NCBI GenBank assembly: GCA_002490705.1
Contig: DKUO01000055.1
Span: 810-64,809, forward strand
Length of the DNA: 64,000 nt
Source of the DNA: Lachnospiraceae bacterium UBA7202
GTDB lineage: Bacteria; Bacillota; Clostridia; Lachnospirales; Lachnospiraceae
Direction of reading: 5' to 3'
The notes under the pieces were generated by a model. The model was given only the letters and a program-made list of their open reading frames with translations, made no database searches and was not told where the DNA came from. Shown here in pieces: positions 18,176 through 27,349 of this stretch. The position numbers and the translations under genes are program-made. The first letter of the stretch is position 1, and every line of letters starts with the position of its first letter.

Positions 18176-19555
18176 ATGAAAAAGAAATTGCTCAGTGTAT
18201 TGTTATGTACAGCTATGACAGCGACCATGCTGGCAGGCTGTGGCGGCGGTTCGGGCGACAGCGCACAGGCGCCGGCGGCAGAAGAGCCTGCGGCCGAGAC
18301 ACCGGCAGCAGAGGAGCCTGCGGCTGAGGCACCGGCGGCGGAGGAGCCTGCGGCGGCAGCATCCGACGAGGAGGCGGAGATCTATATGTTTATCTCATCC
18401 CCGGAGTATGCGGATGCGATTAACACCCTGATTGAAGAGTACAAAACGGTAGCGCCCAATGTGACGATCAATTACGAAACCACACAGAACGACTACCCAA
18501 CGCTGTTAAAGGCGAAGTTAAATTCCGGTGAAGTGCCGGAGATCTTCTCCTCCACTTCCGGTAAGGAGATCGACGTATATAAGGAGTATTCTTATGACTT
18601 AACCGGTCAACCCCTTGAGTCTACCATGCAGCCCGCAGTGGCAAGCATGATGGCTTCCCCGGAGGATGGTTCCGGTCTCTACGGTATTGCAATCAAGGGC
18701 AACTATTTCGGTATGATCTACAACAAGGCGATCTTTGAGGAGTGCGGGATCACAGAGTTCCCTCAGACCGTAAGCGAAATGCAGGCGGCATGTGAAAAGA
18801 TTTCCGCGGCAGGCTATAAGCCTTTTACCACCGGTTTCAACGAGTGGTGGGTATTCAAGCATGTTTGGCAGCATTTTCTGGACGCAGCGGCAACGGATGC
18901 GGGTATTAGCTCCGCAGAGCTGGTGGCAAAATTTGAGAAGGGCGAAGCGAAGGTTGCCGATTATCCGGAATTATACAATAACTTCTTTAATTTCATTGAT
19001 CTGGCTGTGAAGTATGGCGACGACAAGCCGCTCGAGACAGCCCTCGACGGCGAACTCTCCGCATTCGGCACCGGCAAGGCGGCTATGATCTGCGGACAGG
19101 GCGCATGGGTTGAGGCGGATCTTCTGGCGATTGATCCCAATTTACAGATCGGTTTCAACGGCTATCCGGTTACAGATAATGCGGCACAGTGTCAGGTAAT
19201 CGGCGGCTCCGATCAGGCGCTCCGCATTTCCAAGGATTCCGAAGTGTTACAGCCCACGCTTGATTTTGTGAACTGGTGGTATACCTCCGATTACGGAAAG
19301 TCCTGGTTCGCGGACGTGGCGGGCGTAGTTCCTCCGGTTGTATCCGACGCTGAGAGCACCTTTGAGGTTGTGAAGCAGGGTGACGCGCTGAGCGCAGAAA
19401 AAGGAGCGGCTGATCTTTCCATCTGCTACTCCACAGACAGCTGGCATCAGACCTTCGGCGAGATCATGCAGTCTTATATCTCCGGCAGCGTAGATAAGGA
19501 CGGTGCGTGCGCACAGATCGAAGAGCAGTGGGCAGCGATTGACGGAGCGCAGTAA
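18176..19555 (+). CDS. Sugar-binding lipoprotein of the alpha-xyloside ABC importer
   Basis: Extracellular solute-binding protein (family 1), 459 residues, anchored by a lipid on Cys22 (lipobox LAGC). After the anchor comes a low-complexity linker of PAAEEPAAE-type repeats encoded by three 30-bp units, then the two-lobed binding domain (IYMFISSPEYADAI onward). GGAGGATATAC precedes the ATG. It is co-directional with both permeases and followed by a terminator, then the GH31 gene. This suggests alpha-xylosides such as xyloglucan fragments as ligands; that is inferred from context. Confidence 0.94.
   Translation: MKKKLLSVLLCTAMTATMLAGCGGGSGDSAQAPAAEEPAAETPAAEEPAAEAPAAEEPAAAASDEEAEIYMFISSPEYADAINTLIEEYKTVAPNVTINYETTQNDYPTLLKAKLNSGEVPEIFSSTSGKEIDVYKEYSYDLTGQPLESTMQPAVASMMASPEDGSGLYGIAIKGNYFGMIYNKAIFEECGITEFPQTVSEMQAACEKISAAGYKPFTTGFNEWWVFKHVWQHFLDAAATDAGISSAELVAKFEKGEAKVADYPELYNNFFNFIDLAVKYGDDKPLETALDGELSAFGTGKAAMICGQGAWVEADLLAIDPNLQIGFNGYPVTDNAAQCQVIGGSDQALRISKDSEVLQPTLDFVNWWYTSDYGKSWFADVAGVVPPVVSDAESTFEVVKQGDALSAEKGAADLSICYSTDSWHQTFGEIMQSYISGSVDKDGACAQIEEQWAAIDGAQ
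18271..18360 (+). repeat. In-frame 30-bp tandem repeat encoding the lipoprotein linker
   Basis: Three 30-bp units (18271, 18301, 18331) each encode about ten residues of Ala/Pro/Glu linker. Whole-unit gain or loss would keep the frame and change the distance of the binding domain from the membrane. Confidence 0.75.
18595..18610. repeat. TTGAC-N7-GTCAA palindrome, one-mismatch copy
   Basis: ATGAC-ttaaccg-GTCAA inside the binding-protein gene. It has the same 7-bp spacer as the perfect copy at 52600. Confidence 0.45.
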
Positions 19556-19581
19556 TTGTGTGAGAGGAATTTCTAATAGGG

Positions 19582-19617
19582 AAAAGCGGTACGGCCGGAT
19601 AGTCGTGCCGCTTTTTT
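19582..19617 (+). terminator. Rho-independent terminator after the sugar-binding lipoprotein
   Basis: AAGCGGTACG pairs with CGTGCCGCTT (one G-U pair) and six T follow. A perfect TATAAT at 19651-19656, with only a poor -35, may restart transcription for the GH31 gene. Confidence 0.85.
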
Positions 19618-19679
19618 CGGAAAAAGGGTGCAAGCGGAGCGGGTTATCGCTATAATGGAGAAAGAAGGAGGGAAAAGAA

Positions 19680-21992
19680 ATGAAATTTACGGAAGGTTAC
19701 TGGGTTCGCAGTGAAAATATGACGCCGTCTTACGCATCACAGGGATTTTATGCGGAAAAGACGGACAGGGGGATGCGTATTGTGGCGCCGGAGAGAAAGA
19801 TTTTAAACAGGGGAGACGCCCAGAACATCACCACGATTACCATTGACTTTATCGCGTTTGCCGAGAATAATATTTTGGTGAAGGCGAGACATTACGAGGC
19901 TTATGAGGACAGGGAGGCAAGATTTGACCTGACTAGTCAAGAGACGCCCTTCGACGTGCAGATCACAGAGGACGAGGCGGTGATGGTAAGCGGCGCGGTG
20001 ACGGTGCGGTTTAACAGGCAGGAAGGCACGTATCGTTTTGAGGCGGACGGAAAAACCGTGACAGAGTGCGGCTTTCGCAATCTCGGCTATATCCGCTGGA
20101 ACAAGCAGCCGAGTACCATGTTCCCGAGAGAAAACTACCTTTCTGAGCGCCATGAGCCCTATATGGTCACGGAGCTGTCCCTGAAAGCGGGCGAGCGGGT
20201 TTACGGTCTGGGAGAGCAGTTCACTGCCTTTGCAAAAAACGGCCAGGTGGTGGACATGTGGAACGAGGACGGCGGTACTTCCTCTCAGGTTTCCTACAAG
20301 AACATTCCTTTTTATATGACAAGCGGGGGATACGGTATTTTCGTGGATCACGCTACGCCGGTTTCCTTCGAGGTGGCCAGTGAGAAAGTGGAGTACGTGG
20401 GATTTTCCGTGCCGGGAGAGGAGCTGCGGTATCATTTCATCTATGGGCCCACGCCGAAAGAGGTGTTAGTCAGATATACGGATATGACAGGGAAGCCCGC
20501 CCTGCCGCCTGCTTGGAGTTTCGGGCTGTGGCTGACCACCTCCTTTACCACAAAATATGACGAACAGACGACCAGCTCCTTTATTGACGGGATGGCGGAG
20601 CGCGACATTCCCCTTCGGGTGTTTCACTTCGACTGCTACTGGATGAAGGCGCTGCACTGGTGTGACTTCGAGTGGGACGATCAGACCTTCTCTGACGTGA
20701 AGGGGATGTTTGCGCGTTATAAGAAGGAAAAAGGGTTAAAGATCTGCGTTTGGATTAACCCTTATATTGCGCAGGGAACGCCTTTCTTCAGGGAGGGAAT
20801 GGAAAAAGGTTACTTTGTGATGCGCGCGGACGGCAGAGGCGCCAAGCAGATTGATTTTTGGAATCCGGGTATTGCGCTGGTGGATTTTACCAACCCTGCC
20901 GCGAAGAAATGGTATCAGGATAAGCTGAGAACCTTGCTGGATCTGGGTGTGGACTGCTTTAAGACGGATTTCGGCGAGCGGATTCCCATTGATGTGGCCT
21001 ACGCTGGCGGCGCGGACCCCTTGAGTATGCACAACTATTATACCTTTCTCTATAATCAGGCGGTATTTGAACTGTTAAAGGAGGTAAAAGGGGAGGGAGA
21101 GGCGGTACTCTTTGCCAGAAGCGCAACCGCAGGCGGCCAGCAGTTTCCGGTGCACTGGGGCGGCGACTGCTCCGCTTCCTATCCTTCCATGGCGGAGACG
21201 CTGCGGGGCGGCCTTAGCTTTGCCATGAGCGGGTTCTCCTTCTGGAGCCATGATATTTCCGGCTTTGAGAAGACGGCTTCCCCGGATATTTACAAAAGAT
21301 GGCTGCAGTTTGGCATTTTCTCCTCCCACAGCAGGCTGCACGGTTCTCAGAGCTATCGCGTGCCGTGGCTGTTTGACGAGGAAGCCTGCGATGTGGTCAG
21401 GTATTTTGTGCATGTGAAATGCCGTCTGATGCCTTATCTTTACAGACAGGCCGTTTTATCCCATGAGACGGGCATTCCCATGATGCGCCCGATGATTTTG
21501 GAGTTCCCGGAGGAACCCGGCATGAAGGATCTGGATATGCAGTATATGCTGGGAGATTCCCTCTTTGTGGCGCCGATTTTCAGAGAGGATGGCGTGGGCG
21601 AGTATTATCTGCCGGAGGGGAAGTGGACTCATCTGTTAAGCGGCGAAGAGAGAGAGGGCGGCCGCTGGTATCGGGAGACCTACGACTATTTCTCCCTGCC
21701 GGTATTTGTGCGTGATAACACGCTTTTGGCCTGGGGCGGCAATGAAAAACTGCCTGATTACGATTACACCGAAGGGTTGGAACTGCATCTGTACGCCCTC
21801 GCGGACGGCGCGGAAGCGGTCTGCGAGATCCCTGACTTATCTGGTCAAATTGTGATGCGGGCCAAGGTTTCCCGCAGGGGGGATAGTATTTCCTTTGAGA
21901 CGGGTAGCCCGGAGAAGAAGCCTGTTCTCGTGATGCACGGCATGGAGGAGGTTTCCAAAGTGGAAGGCGGCGTGAAGGTTGTGAGAAAGTAA
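19680..21992 (+). CDS. yicI: GH31 alpha-xylosidase (YicI-like)
   Basis: Releases alpha-linked xylose from isoprimeverose-type or xyloglucan-derived oligosaccharides in the cytosol. The 770-residue length matches E. coli YicI (about 772). The catalytic nucleophile is Asp430 in KTDFGERIP and the acid/base is Asp496 in HWGGDCSASY; both motifs are typical of the YicI branch rather than of alpha-glucosidases. There is no signal peptide. GAAGGAGGGAAAAG precedes the ATG. It follows the importer genes, and the PAS and Dabb genes come next in the same direction. One perfect (19924) and one near (21832) TTGAC-N7-GTCAA site lie inside. Confidence 0.94.
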   Translation: MKFTEGYWVRSENMTPSYASQGFYAEKTDRGMRIVAPERKILNRGDAQNITTITIDFIAFAENNILVKARHYEAYEDREARFDLTSQETPFDVQITEDEAVMVSGAVTVRFNRQEGTYRFEADGKTVTECGFRNLGYIRWNKQPSTMFPRENYLSERHEPYMVTELSLKAGERVYGLGEQFTAFAKNGQVVDMWNEDGGTSSQVSYKNIPFYMTSGGYGIFVDHATPVSFEVASEKVEYVGFSVPGEELRYHFIYGPTPKEVLVRYTDMTGKPALPPAWSFGLWLTTSFTTKYDEQTTSSFIDGMAERDIPLRVFHFDCYWMKALHWCDFEWDDQTFSDVKGMFARYKKEKGLKICVWINPYIAQGTPFFREGMEKGYFVMRADGRGAKQIDFWNPGIALVDFTNPAAKKWYQDKLRTLLDLGVDCFKTDFGERIPIDVAYAGGADPLSMHNYYTFLYNQAVFELLKEVKGEGEAVLFARSATAGGQQFPVHWGGDCSASYPSMAETLRGGLSFAMSGFSFWSHDISGFEKTASPDIYKRWLQFGIFSSHSRLHGSQSYRVPWLFDEEACDVVRYFVHVKCRLMPYLYRQAVLSHETGIPMMRPMILEFPEEPGMKDLDMQYMLGDSLFVAPIFREDGVGEYYLPEGKWTHLLSGEEREGGRWYRETYDYFSLPVFVRDNTLLAWGGNEKLPDYDYTEGLELHLYALADGAEAVCEIPDLSGQIVMRAKVSRRGDSISFETGSPEKKPVLVMHGMEEVSKVEGGVKVVRK
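19924..19940. repeat. TTGAC-N7-GTCAA palindrome, perfect copy
   Basis: TTGAC-ctgacta-GTCAA inside the GH31 gene. One of five perfect copies of a 17-bp dispersed palindrome. Confidence 0.55.
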
Positions 21993-22015
21993 AACAACGG
22001 AAAAGAGGAGAGGTT

Positions 22016-22399
22016 ATGAGCAGTATGAATTTGCCGCAATATTTTAGGAGCGTTATTGATCAGGACAGGTGCGCGGTAGTGATCTGCAATCTGTCCCATG
22101 AGATTATCTATATGAATCCTGCGGCTGTGGCGCGGTATGCGAAGCGGGGCGGCGCCGGACTTGTGGGACAGAGCCTGCTTGGCTGTCACAACGCGCAGTC
22201 TGCGGAACGGATCGAAGAGGTGCTGGCATGGTTTTCAAAGAGCCCGGAGCACAATATCATCTATACCTACCGCAACGAGAAGGAAAACAAGGACGTCTAT
22301 ATGGTTGCCCTGCGGGACGAGGATGGGACGCTGATCGGGTATTATGAGAAACACGAGTACCGGGATGCGGAGACCGGCGCGCCGTATGATTTTGCGTGA
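22016..22399 (+). CDS. Single PAS-domain protein
   Basis: A 127-residue cytosolic protein consisting essentially of one PAS fold (IYMNPAAVARYAKRGG, then YTYRNEKENKDVYMVALRDE). It has no output domain, so it would have to act on a partner. GGAGAGGTT lies just before the ATG, 23 bp after the GH31 gene, with the Dabb gene 14 bp downstream. This points to co-transcription with the xyloside genes. Similar short PAS proteins occur in Clostridia; the partner and ligand are unknown. Confidence 0.8.
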   Translation: MSSMNLPQYFRSVIDQDRCAVVICNLSHEIIYMNPAAVARYAKRGGAGLVGQSLLGCHNAQSAERIEEVLAWFSKSPEHNIIYTYRNEKENKDVYMVALRDEDGTLIGYYEKHEYRDAETGAPYDFA

Positions 22400-22413
22400 G
22401 GGGGAAGGAAGCG

Positions 22414-22698
22414 ATGAAGCATTATATTATTGTAAAGTTTAAGGAAAATACGGATGTGGAGGGAATGCTTCCGGATATCAGGGAATTGTTTCAAAAGGCG
22501 CTTGCCCTTGAGGGCGTAAACAGGGTGGAAGTTCACCGCTCCAATTCCGACCGGCCAAACAGACATGACCTGATGATCGAGATGCGGCTCACACCGGAGG
22601 GACTTGCTGTTTATGACAGTTCGCAGATGCATCAGGATTGGAAAGCGCAGTACGGACAGTATATCGAACAGAAGACCATATTTGACTGCGAAGAGTAA
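22414..22698 (+). CDS. Dabb (stress-responsive A/B barrel) domain protein
   Basis: A 94-residue protein with the Dabb pattern: MKHYIIVKFKE start, a central helix, NRVEVHRSNSDRPNRHDLMI strand region, and a C-terminal SSQMHQDWKAQYG helix. Dabb proteins are dimeric ferredoxin-like folds of mostly unknown role, and some are found beside sugar catabolic genes. The start at 22414 has GAAGGAAGC upstream; the earlier reading from 22396 lacks a site. Confidence 0.85.
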   Translation: MKHYIIVKFKENTDVEGMLPDIRELFQKALALEGVNRVEVHRSNSDRPNRHDLMIEMRLTPEGLAVYDSSQMHQDWKAQYGQYIEQKTIFDCEE

Positions 22699-22804
22699 GA
22701 GGTTTTTCCTATTTTTGTGTAGATTTTTCATAGTATTTGCAGAAAGGGGTGCTTATAGTTGAGAAAAGAGGAAGTCAGATAAAGCCGGGAGCGGGTGGCA
22801 GCAG

Positions 22805-24574
22805 ATGAAGGAAAAAGAGAAAAGATCAAAGATCAGTTGGCTTTGGGAAAACATGAAGGGATATCGCTGTCTCTATGTGATCGGACTGGTGGGGACAGTG
22901 GTCTATAACGTGATGCAGTTGACCGTTCCCTTTTTTACGCAGCAGATTGTGGATTTGTTTTTGACGGGAGAAGAGGCGGCGGCTAATCTTACAGACAAAC
23001 GCGGCCTTTTCTTTCAGCTGCTTGCGGCTATGATTTTGCTCACCCTGCTTCGGACGCTGATTGTTTATCTGGTGTGTATGGACGTGGAGTATGTGTCCCA
23101 GAAGATGCTGTACCGCATCAGGAATTATCTGTTTGAGAAGATAGAGCATCAGGATATGATGTTTTACAGCGCCCTTGGCACAGGAGATCTGATGACCAGA
23201 ATGACGGGTGATCTGGATGCGGTGCGGCATATGGTGGCATGGGTAGTGCGTACAATTGTGGAATCCCTTTCCCTGTTTTTTGCGGCGGCAGCTTATTTTT
23301 TGTATATGGACTGGCTTTTGGCGCTGTGTATGCTCGCAATCGCTCCCCTCATTTTTCTGATTATTATCCTGTTTAAGAACCGGGTAGCGCCACAGCACAG
23401 AACGCTGCGGGAGAAGCTTTCCCGGATGAACACGGCGGCCCAGGAAAATATAGCGGGAAATCGTGTGGTGAAGGCCTTTGCCAGAGAGAATTATGAGATC
23501 GAAAAGTTTGACGCCTGCAACAAGGATTACGCGGAAACCAACAAGAAAACAGCGTTGACTTGGTTGGTCTATTTCCCTTACGTGGAGACGCTTGCCAATC
23601 TGATGCCGGTGGTGTTACTGGCTGTGGGTGGTTTCTTTATCATAGGAGGAAGGATCACCATGGGAGAGTATGTGGCGTTTTCGGGGCTGATCTGGGCCAT
23701 TGCCAATCCTATGCGGCAGCTGGGTAACGTGATGAATGAGTTTCAACGTTTTTCAGCGGCTTCGGAGAAGGTGATGGAAATTTACTATTCCGAGCCTGAG
23801 ATTGTGGACAGGCCGGGGGCGGTTGATCTGCCGGAGCGGTTTACAGGCCGGATAGAATTTAAGAATGTAAGTTTCCAGTATGCCGACGGAAACCTTCCCG
23901 TGCTCCACAATGTGACTTTTACGGTCAATCCCGGAGAAACGCTGGCGATCATGGGAGAGACAGGATGTGGAAAGACGTCTTTGATTCAACTGATCCCACG
24001 GTTTTATGAGGCCACGGAGGGGGAAGTGTTGGTGGACGGCGTCAACGTGCAGGATATGAAGCTGAAACAGCTTCGCAGCAATATCGGTTTGGCGACGCAG
24101 GATGTGCTGCTGTACTCGGATACCATAGATGGTAATATTGCCTACGGTGACAGTCATGTCAGCCAGAAGGAAGTGGAGAAGTTCGCGAGGTATTCGGCAG
24201 CTTCGGACTTTATCTCAAGGATGCCGGAGGGGTACGAAACCATTGTCGGAGAGCGCGGGGTAGGGCTTTCCGGTGGCCAGAAACAAAGAATCTCTCTGGC
24301 GCGGGCCTTGGCGGTGCGTCCCTCCATTCTGATTCTGGACGATACCACTTCTGCGGTGGATTTGGAGACGGAGAAGCAGATTCAGCACGGTTTGGCAGAA
24401 CTGGATTTCTCGTGTACCAAAATCGTGATTGCACAGCGGATTTCAACCGCGAAAGCGGCTGACCGGATTATCGTCTTGCAGGACGGACGTATCACAGAAG
24501 CGGGCTCGCATGAGGAGCTGGTGGCAAAAAAAGGATATTATTACAGTCTGGTTCAGCTACAGACCGGGGCGTAG
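22805..24574 (+). CDS. Heterodimeric ABC exporter, subunit A (degenerate Walker B)
   Basis: 589 residues: six membrane helices (about 20-310) fused to an ATPase domain. Walker A is GETGCGKTS, the signature LSGGQ is intact, but the residue after Walker B is Asp (LILDDTTS) instead of the catalytic Glu. The partner at 24610 has canonical Walker B and a degenerate signature, so the pair should have one active and one inactive ATP site, as in BmrCD/LmrCD-type multidrug exporters. Substrate unknown. The three-gene operon continues with the partner and an AraC regulator. Confidence 0.92.
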   Translation: MKEKEKRSKISWLWENMKGYRCLYVIGLVGTVVYNVMQLTVPFFTQQIVDLFLTGEEAAANLTDKRGLFFQLLAAMILLTLLRTLIVYLVCMDVEYVSQKMLYRIRNYLFEKIEHQDMMFYSALGTGDLMTRMTGDLDAVRHMVAWVVRTIVESLSLFFAAAAYFLYMDWLLALCMLAIAPLIFLIIILFKNRVAPQHRTLREKLSRMNTAAQENIAGNRVVKAFARENYEIEKFDACNKDYAETNKKTALTWLVYFPYVETLANLMPVVLLAVGGFFIIGGRITMGEYVAFSGLIWAIANPMRQLGNVMNEFQRFSAASEKVMEIYYSEPEIVDRPGAVDLPERFTGRIEFKNVSFQYADGNLPVLHNVTFTVNPGETLAIMGETGCGKTSLIQLIPRFYEATEGEVLVDGVNVQDMKLKQLRSNIGLATQDVLLYSDTIDGNIAYGDSHVSQKEVEKFARYSAASDFISRMPEGYETIVGERGVGLSGGQKQRISLARALAVRPSILILDDTTSAVDLETEKQIQHGLAELDFSCTKIVIAQRISTAKAADRIIVLQDGRITEAGSHEELVAKKGYYYSLVQLQTGA

Positions 24575-24609
24575 CGTGAAAAGACACTGATCTTGGAGAG
24601 GATACGGTT

Positions 24610-26391
24610 ATGGCGGGGAGAAATACATTCAGAGAAGACGAGGCGTTGGAGACACCCTTTGATATCCGGCATCTTTTGCGCGCTTCCGGTTATATCAAAA
24701 AGTATCTGTGGAAGATGATACTATCTCTTTTTCTAAGCGCCTGCGGCGGCATAGCGGCTTTGTTTGCGCCTATGGTGACACAGAGGGCGCTTGACGGGGC
24801 GATCCCGAACAAGGATGTAAAACAGCTGATCTTTCTGGTGGCAATGCTGATTTTGACCTATGTGGTCAGCATAGTGTTTACCACCGTTCGTTCCCATATT
24901 ATGGTTCATGTCAGCCAGAATATTATCTACGATATCAGAAAGGATCTTTTTGCCCACTTGCAGAAACTTCCCTTTCAGTATTATGACGACAGGCCCCATG
25001 GCAAGATCCTGATCCGGGTGGTGAATTATGTAAACTCCGTTTCGGATATGTTGTCGAACGGCCTGATTAATGTAGCGTTGGAGATACTGAATCTGATCTT
25101 TATCGTGATTTTTATGTTCTGCGTGGACGTCAAACTCTCGTTGGTGGTATTGGCAGGGGTGCCGGTGCTTGCAGTTTTTATGCTGTGGATCAAAAACAGG
25201 CAGAGGAAAGCGTGGCAGCAGGTATCTAACAAAAATTCTAACTTAAACGCGTATTTACAGGAAAATATTGTGGGTGTAAAGATCACGCAGATTTTTGCGA
25301 GAGAAGAGGAAAACGAGGAGACCTTTGCCGAGCTGTGCCGCCGGTGCCGGAGCGTCTGGATGCGGGCGGTTACCTACAGCAATCTGGTATGGCCGGGCAT
25401 TGACAATATTTCCGTCTGGGTGCGGGCGGCTGTCTTTATCTTCGGACTGCTTATTTTCGGGCAGGGGAATACGAGTCTGGGAGTGATTGTGGCGATCTCC
25501 TCCTATGCCTCCCGCTTCTGGCAGCCGATCATGAATTTAGGAAATATCTTTAACAATTTTATCAATAACATTGCCTATTTGGAGCGTATTTTTGAGACCA
25601 TGGATGAGCCTGTCACGGTGGATGATGCGCCGGATGCGGTTCTGATGCCGCCCATCAGGGGAGAGGTGGCTTTTGAGCATGTGACGTTCGGGTACGAATC
25701 GGATAAACCGGTGCTGCGTGATATTTCCTTTACCGTGAAACCCGGCGAGAGTGTGGCGTTGGTAGGGCCTACGGGCGCGGGAAAGAGTACCATTGTAAAT
25801 CTTTTGTCCCGGTTTTATAATGTGGATGGAGGGCGTATCCTGATTGATGGGCAGGATATCGCAAAAGTGACGCTTGCTTCCCTGCGTTCCCGTATGGGTA
25901 TTATGTTGCAGGACAGTTTTCTTTTTTCGGGAACGATCGAGGACAATATCCGCTATGGCAGGCTGGACGCCTCGCCGGAAGAAATCATAGAGGCGGCAAA
26001 GACAGTGTGCGCGGATGAATTTATCAGAAAGTTTTCGGACGGTTATCAGACGGAGGTGAAGGAGCGCGGTTCCCTGCTCTCCCAGGGGCAGATGCAGCTG
26101 GTTTCTTTTGCGAGAACACTGCTCAGCGACCCCGCAATTTTGATCCTCGACGAAGCGACCTCCAGTATCGATATGCATACGGAGAGAGCGCTTCAACAGG
26201 GCTTGAATGCGATGATGCAGGGCAGAACTTCCTTTATTATTGCCCACAGGCTTTCGACAATCAAAAACTGCGACAGAATCATGTACATAGATCAGGGCGG
26301 TATTTTGGAATCCGGTACGCATCAGGAGCTGATTGAGAAGAAAGGGTATTATTATCGGTTGTATACGGCGCAGATGGAGGATATTGCATAG
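24610..26391 (+). CDS. Heterodimeric ABC exporter, subunit B (degenerate signature)
   Basis: 593 residues, fused membrane and ATPase domains. Walker A GPTGAGKST and Walker B LILDEATS are canonical, but the signature reads LSQGQ. Together with the Asp in subunit A this yields an asymmetric exporter. It starts 35 bp after subunit A, and its stop (TAG) overlaps the GTG start of the AraC gene, so regulator and exporter are translationally coupled. Confidence 0.92.
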   Translation: MAGRNTFREDEALETPFDIRHLLRASGYIKKYLWKMILSLFLSACGGIAALFAPMVTQRALDGAIPNKDVKQLIFLVAMLILTYVVSIVFTTVRSHIMVHVSQNIIYDIRKDLFAHLQKLPFQYYDDRPHGKILIRVVNYVNSVSDMLSNGLINVALEILNLIFIVIFMFCVDVKLSLVVLAGVPVLAVFMLWIKNRQRKAWQQVSNKNSNLNAYLQENIVGVKITQIFAREEENEETFAELCRRCRSVWMRAVTYSNLVWPGIDNISVWVRAAVFIFGLLIFGQGNTSLGVIVAISSYASRFWQPIMNLGNIFNNFINNIAYLERIFETMDEPVTVDDAPDAVLMPPIRGEVAFEHVTFGYESDKPVLRDISFTVKPGESVALVGPTGAGKSTIVNLLSRFYNVDGGRILIDGQDIAKVTLASLRSRMGIMLQDSFLFSGTIEDNIRYGRLDASPEEIIEAAKTVCADEFIRKFSDGYQTEVKERGSLLSQGQMQLVSFARTLLSDPAILILDEATSSIDMHTERALQQGLNAMMQGRTSFIIAHRLSTIKNCDRIMYIDQGGILESGTHQELIEKKGYYYRLYTAQMEDIA

Positions 26392-27274
26392 TGGGAGAAA
26401 CCGCAAGGAATACGTTGTATGAATATATCGATCCGATTACCTCACCCTACGAGGCGTTCTGTTTTGACAGTGGCAAGTCTGCCCTTCCGATTCCGGCGCA
26501 CTGGCATTATTATGTGGAGCTGCTTTACATCCTAGAGGGAACAGCCAGAATCACCATTGACAATGTGGTACAGGTATGTTCGGAAGATTCCGTAGTGCTA
26601 TTTCCGCCAAAATCCATCCATGCGATCAGCGCTGTGGATAAATCAGCACGTATTCGTTATTATGTGGTAAAGTTTGATTCCGCCATTCTCCCGACAGGAA
26701 AGATGGATAAGATGAACCTCAGGTCCGCCCTGCACGGGATCAGCGCGTCAGAGTATCCCTGTTTTTTTTGCCGGAACAGACCGGCGCCATGGGGCTTCTT
26801 CCGCTGTTTGAGGAGGTTGTAAAGGAAGACCGGAACAAGGAGTATGGCTATTTCATGATTCTCACGGCGGATCTTCGCAACTTGATGGGAAAGTTTGTAA
26901 GACACTGGCAAAAAGGAGGATATCTGCTATCTGCGCCGGGGGTACATCCGGCCTATGAGCTCAGTTTTGATTTGATTTCCGAGTACATAGACCAGCATTA
27001 CTTTGAGGAGTTAACCGTTGAAAATCTTGCTTCTATGTGCAATATGTCTCATTCGACCTTCTCGATGAATTTTCACAGGCGATACGGTATGACATGCCGG
27101 GAATACATCAACGCGACACGGATCAATGTGGCGGAAAATATGCTGCTATTTTCCAATCATGATGTAGCGTTTATCGCGCAGGAGGTGGGATATTCTGACT
27201 GCAGCTATTTTATACGATGTTATAAGAAACGAAAGGGAGTTACTCCCAGACAGGCAAGAAAAGCCGGGATGTGA
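26391..27274 (+). pseudogene. AraC-family regulator split by a frameshift in a T8 tract
   Basis: The first part (GTG at 26391; GGAGG 9 nt upstream) encodes a cupin-like sensing domain (PIPAHWHYYVELLYILEG) and runs off frame at 26822. The second part, in the -1 frame, encodes the rest of an AraC protein with two helix-turn-helix units (MCNMSHSTFSMNFHRRYGM and EVGYSDCSYFIRCYKKRKG), ending at 27274. The switch lies at eight T (26762-26769). One extra T, or a -1 slip on T-TTT-TTT, would restore one reading of about 295 residues through YPCFFLPEQTGAMG. It could be a real mutation, phase variation, programmed slippage or a sequencing error. It would regulate the coupled ABC exporter. Confidence 0.85.
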
Positions 27275-27305
27275 GCGTACAGGGTACGCTGCTTCCCGGC
27301 TTTTT
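27260..27305. terminator. Bidirectional terminator between AraC gene and beta-mannosidase
   Basis: AAAGCCGGGA (27260-27269) pairs with TCCCGGCTTT, and inner AGCGTAC pairs with GTACGCT; five T follow on the plus strand. It overlaps the AraC stop codon and serves the convergent GH2 gene as well. Confidence 0.85.
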
Positions 27306-27349
27306 CGTGTAAATGGGGTCAAAAGAGACTACGGACGGATGAAAACGGT

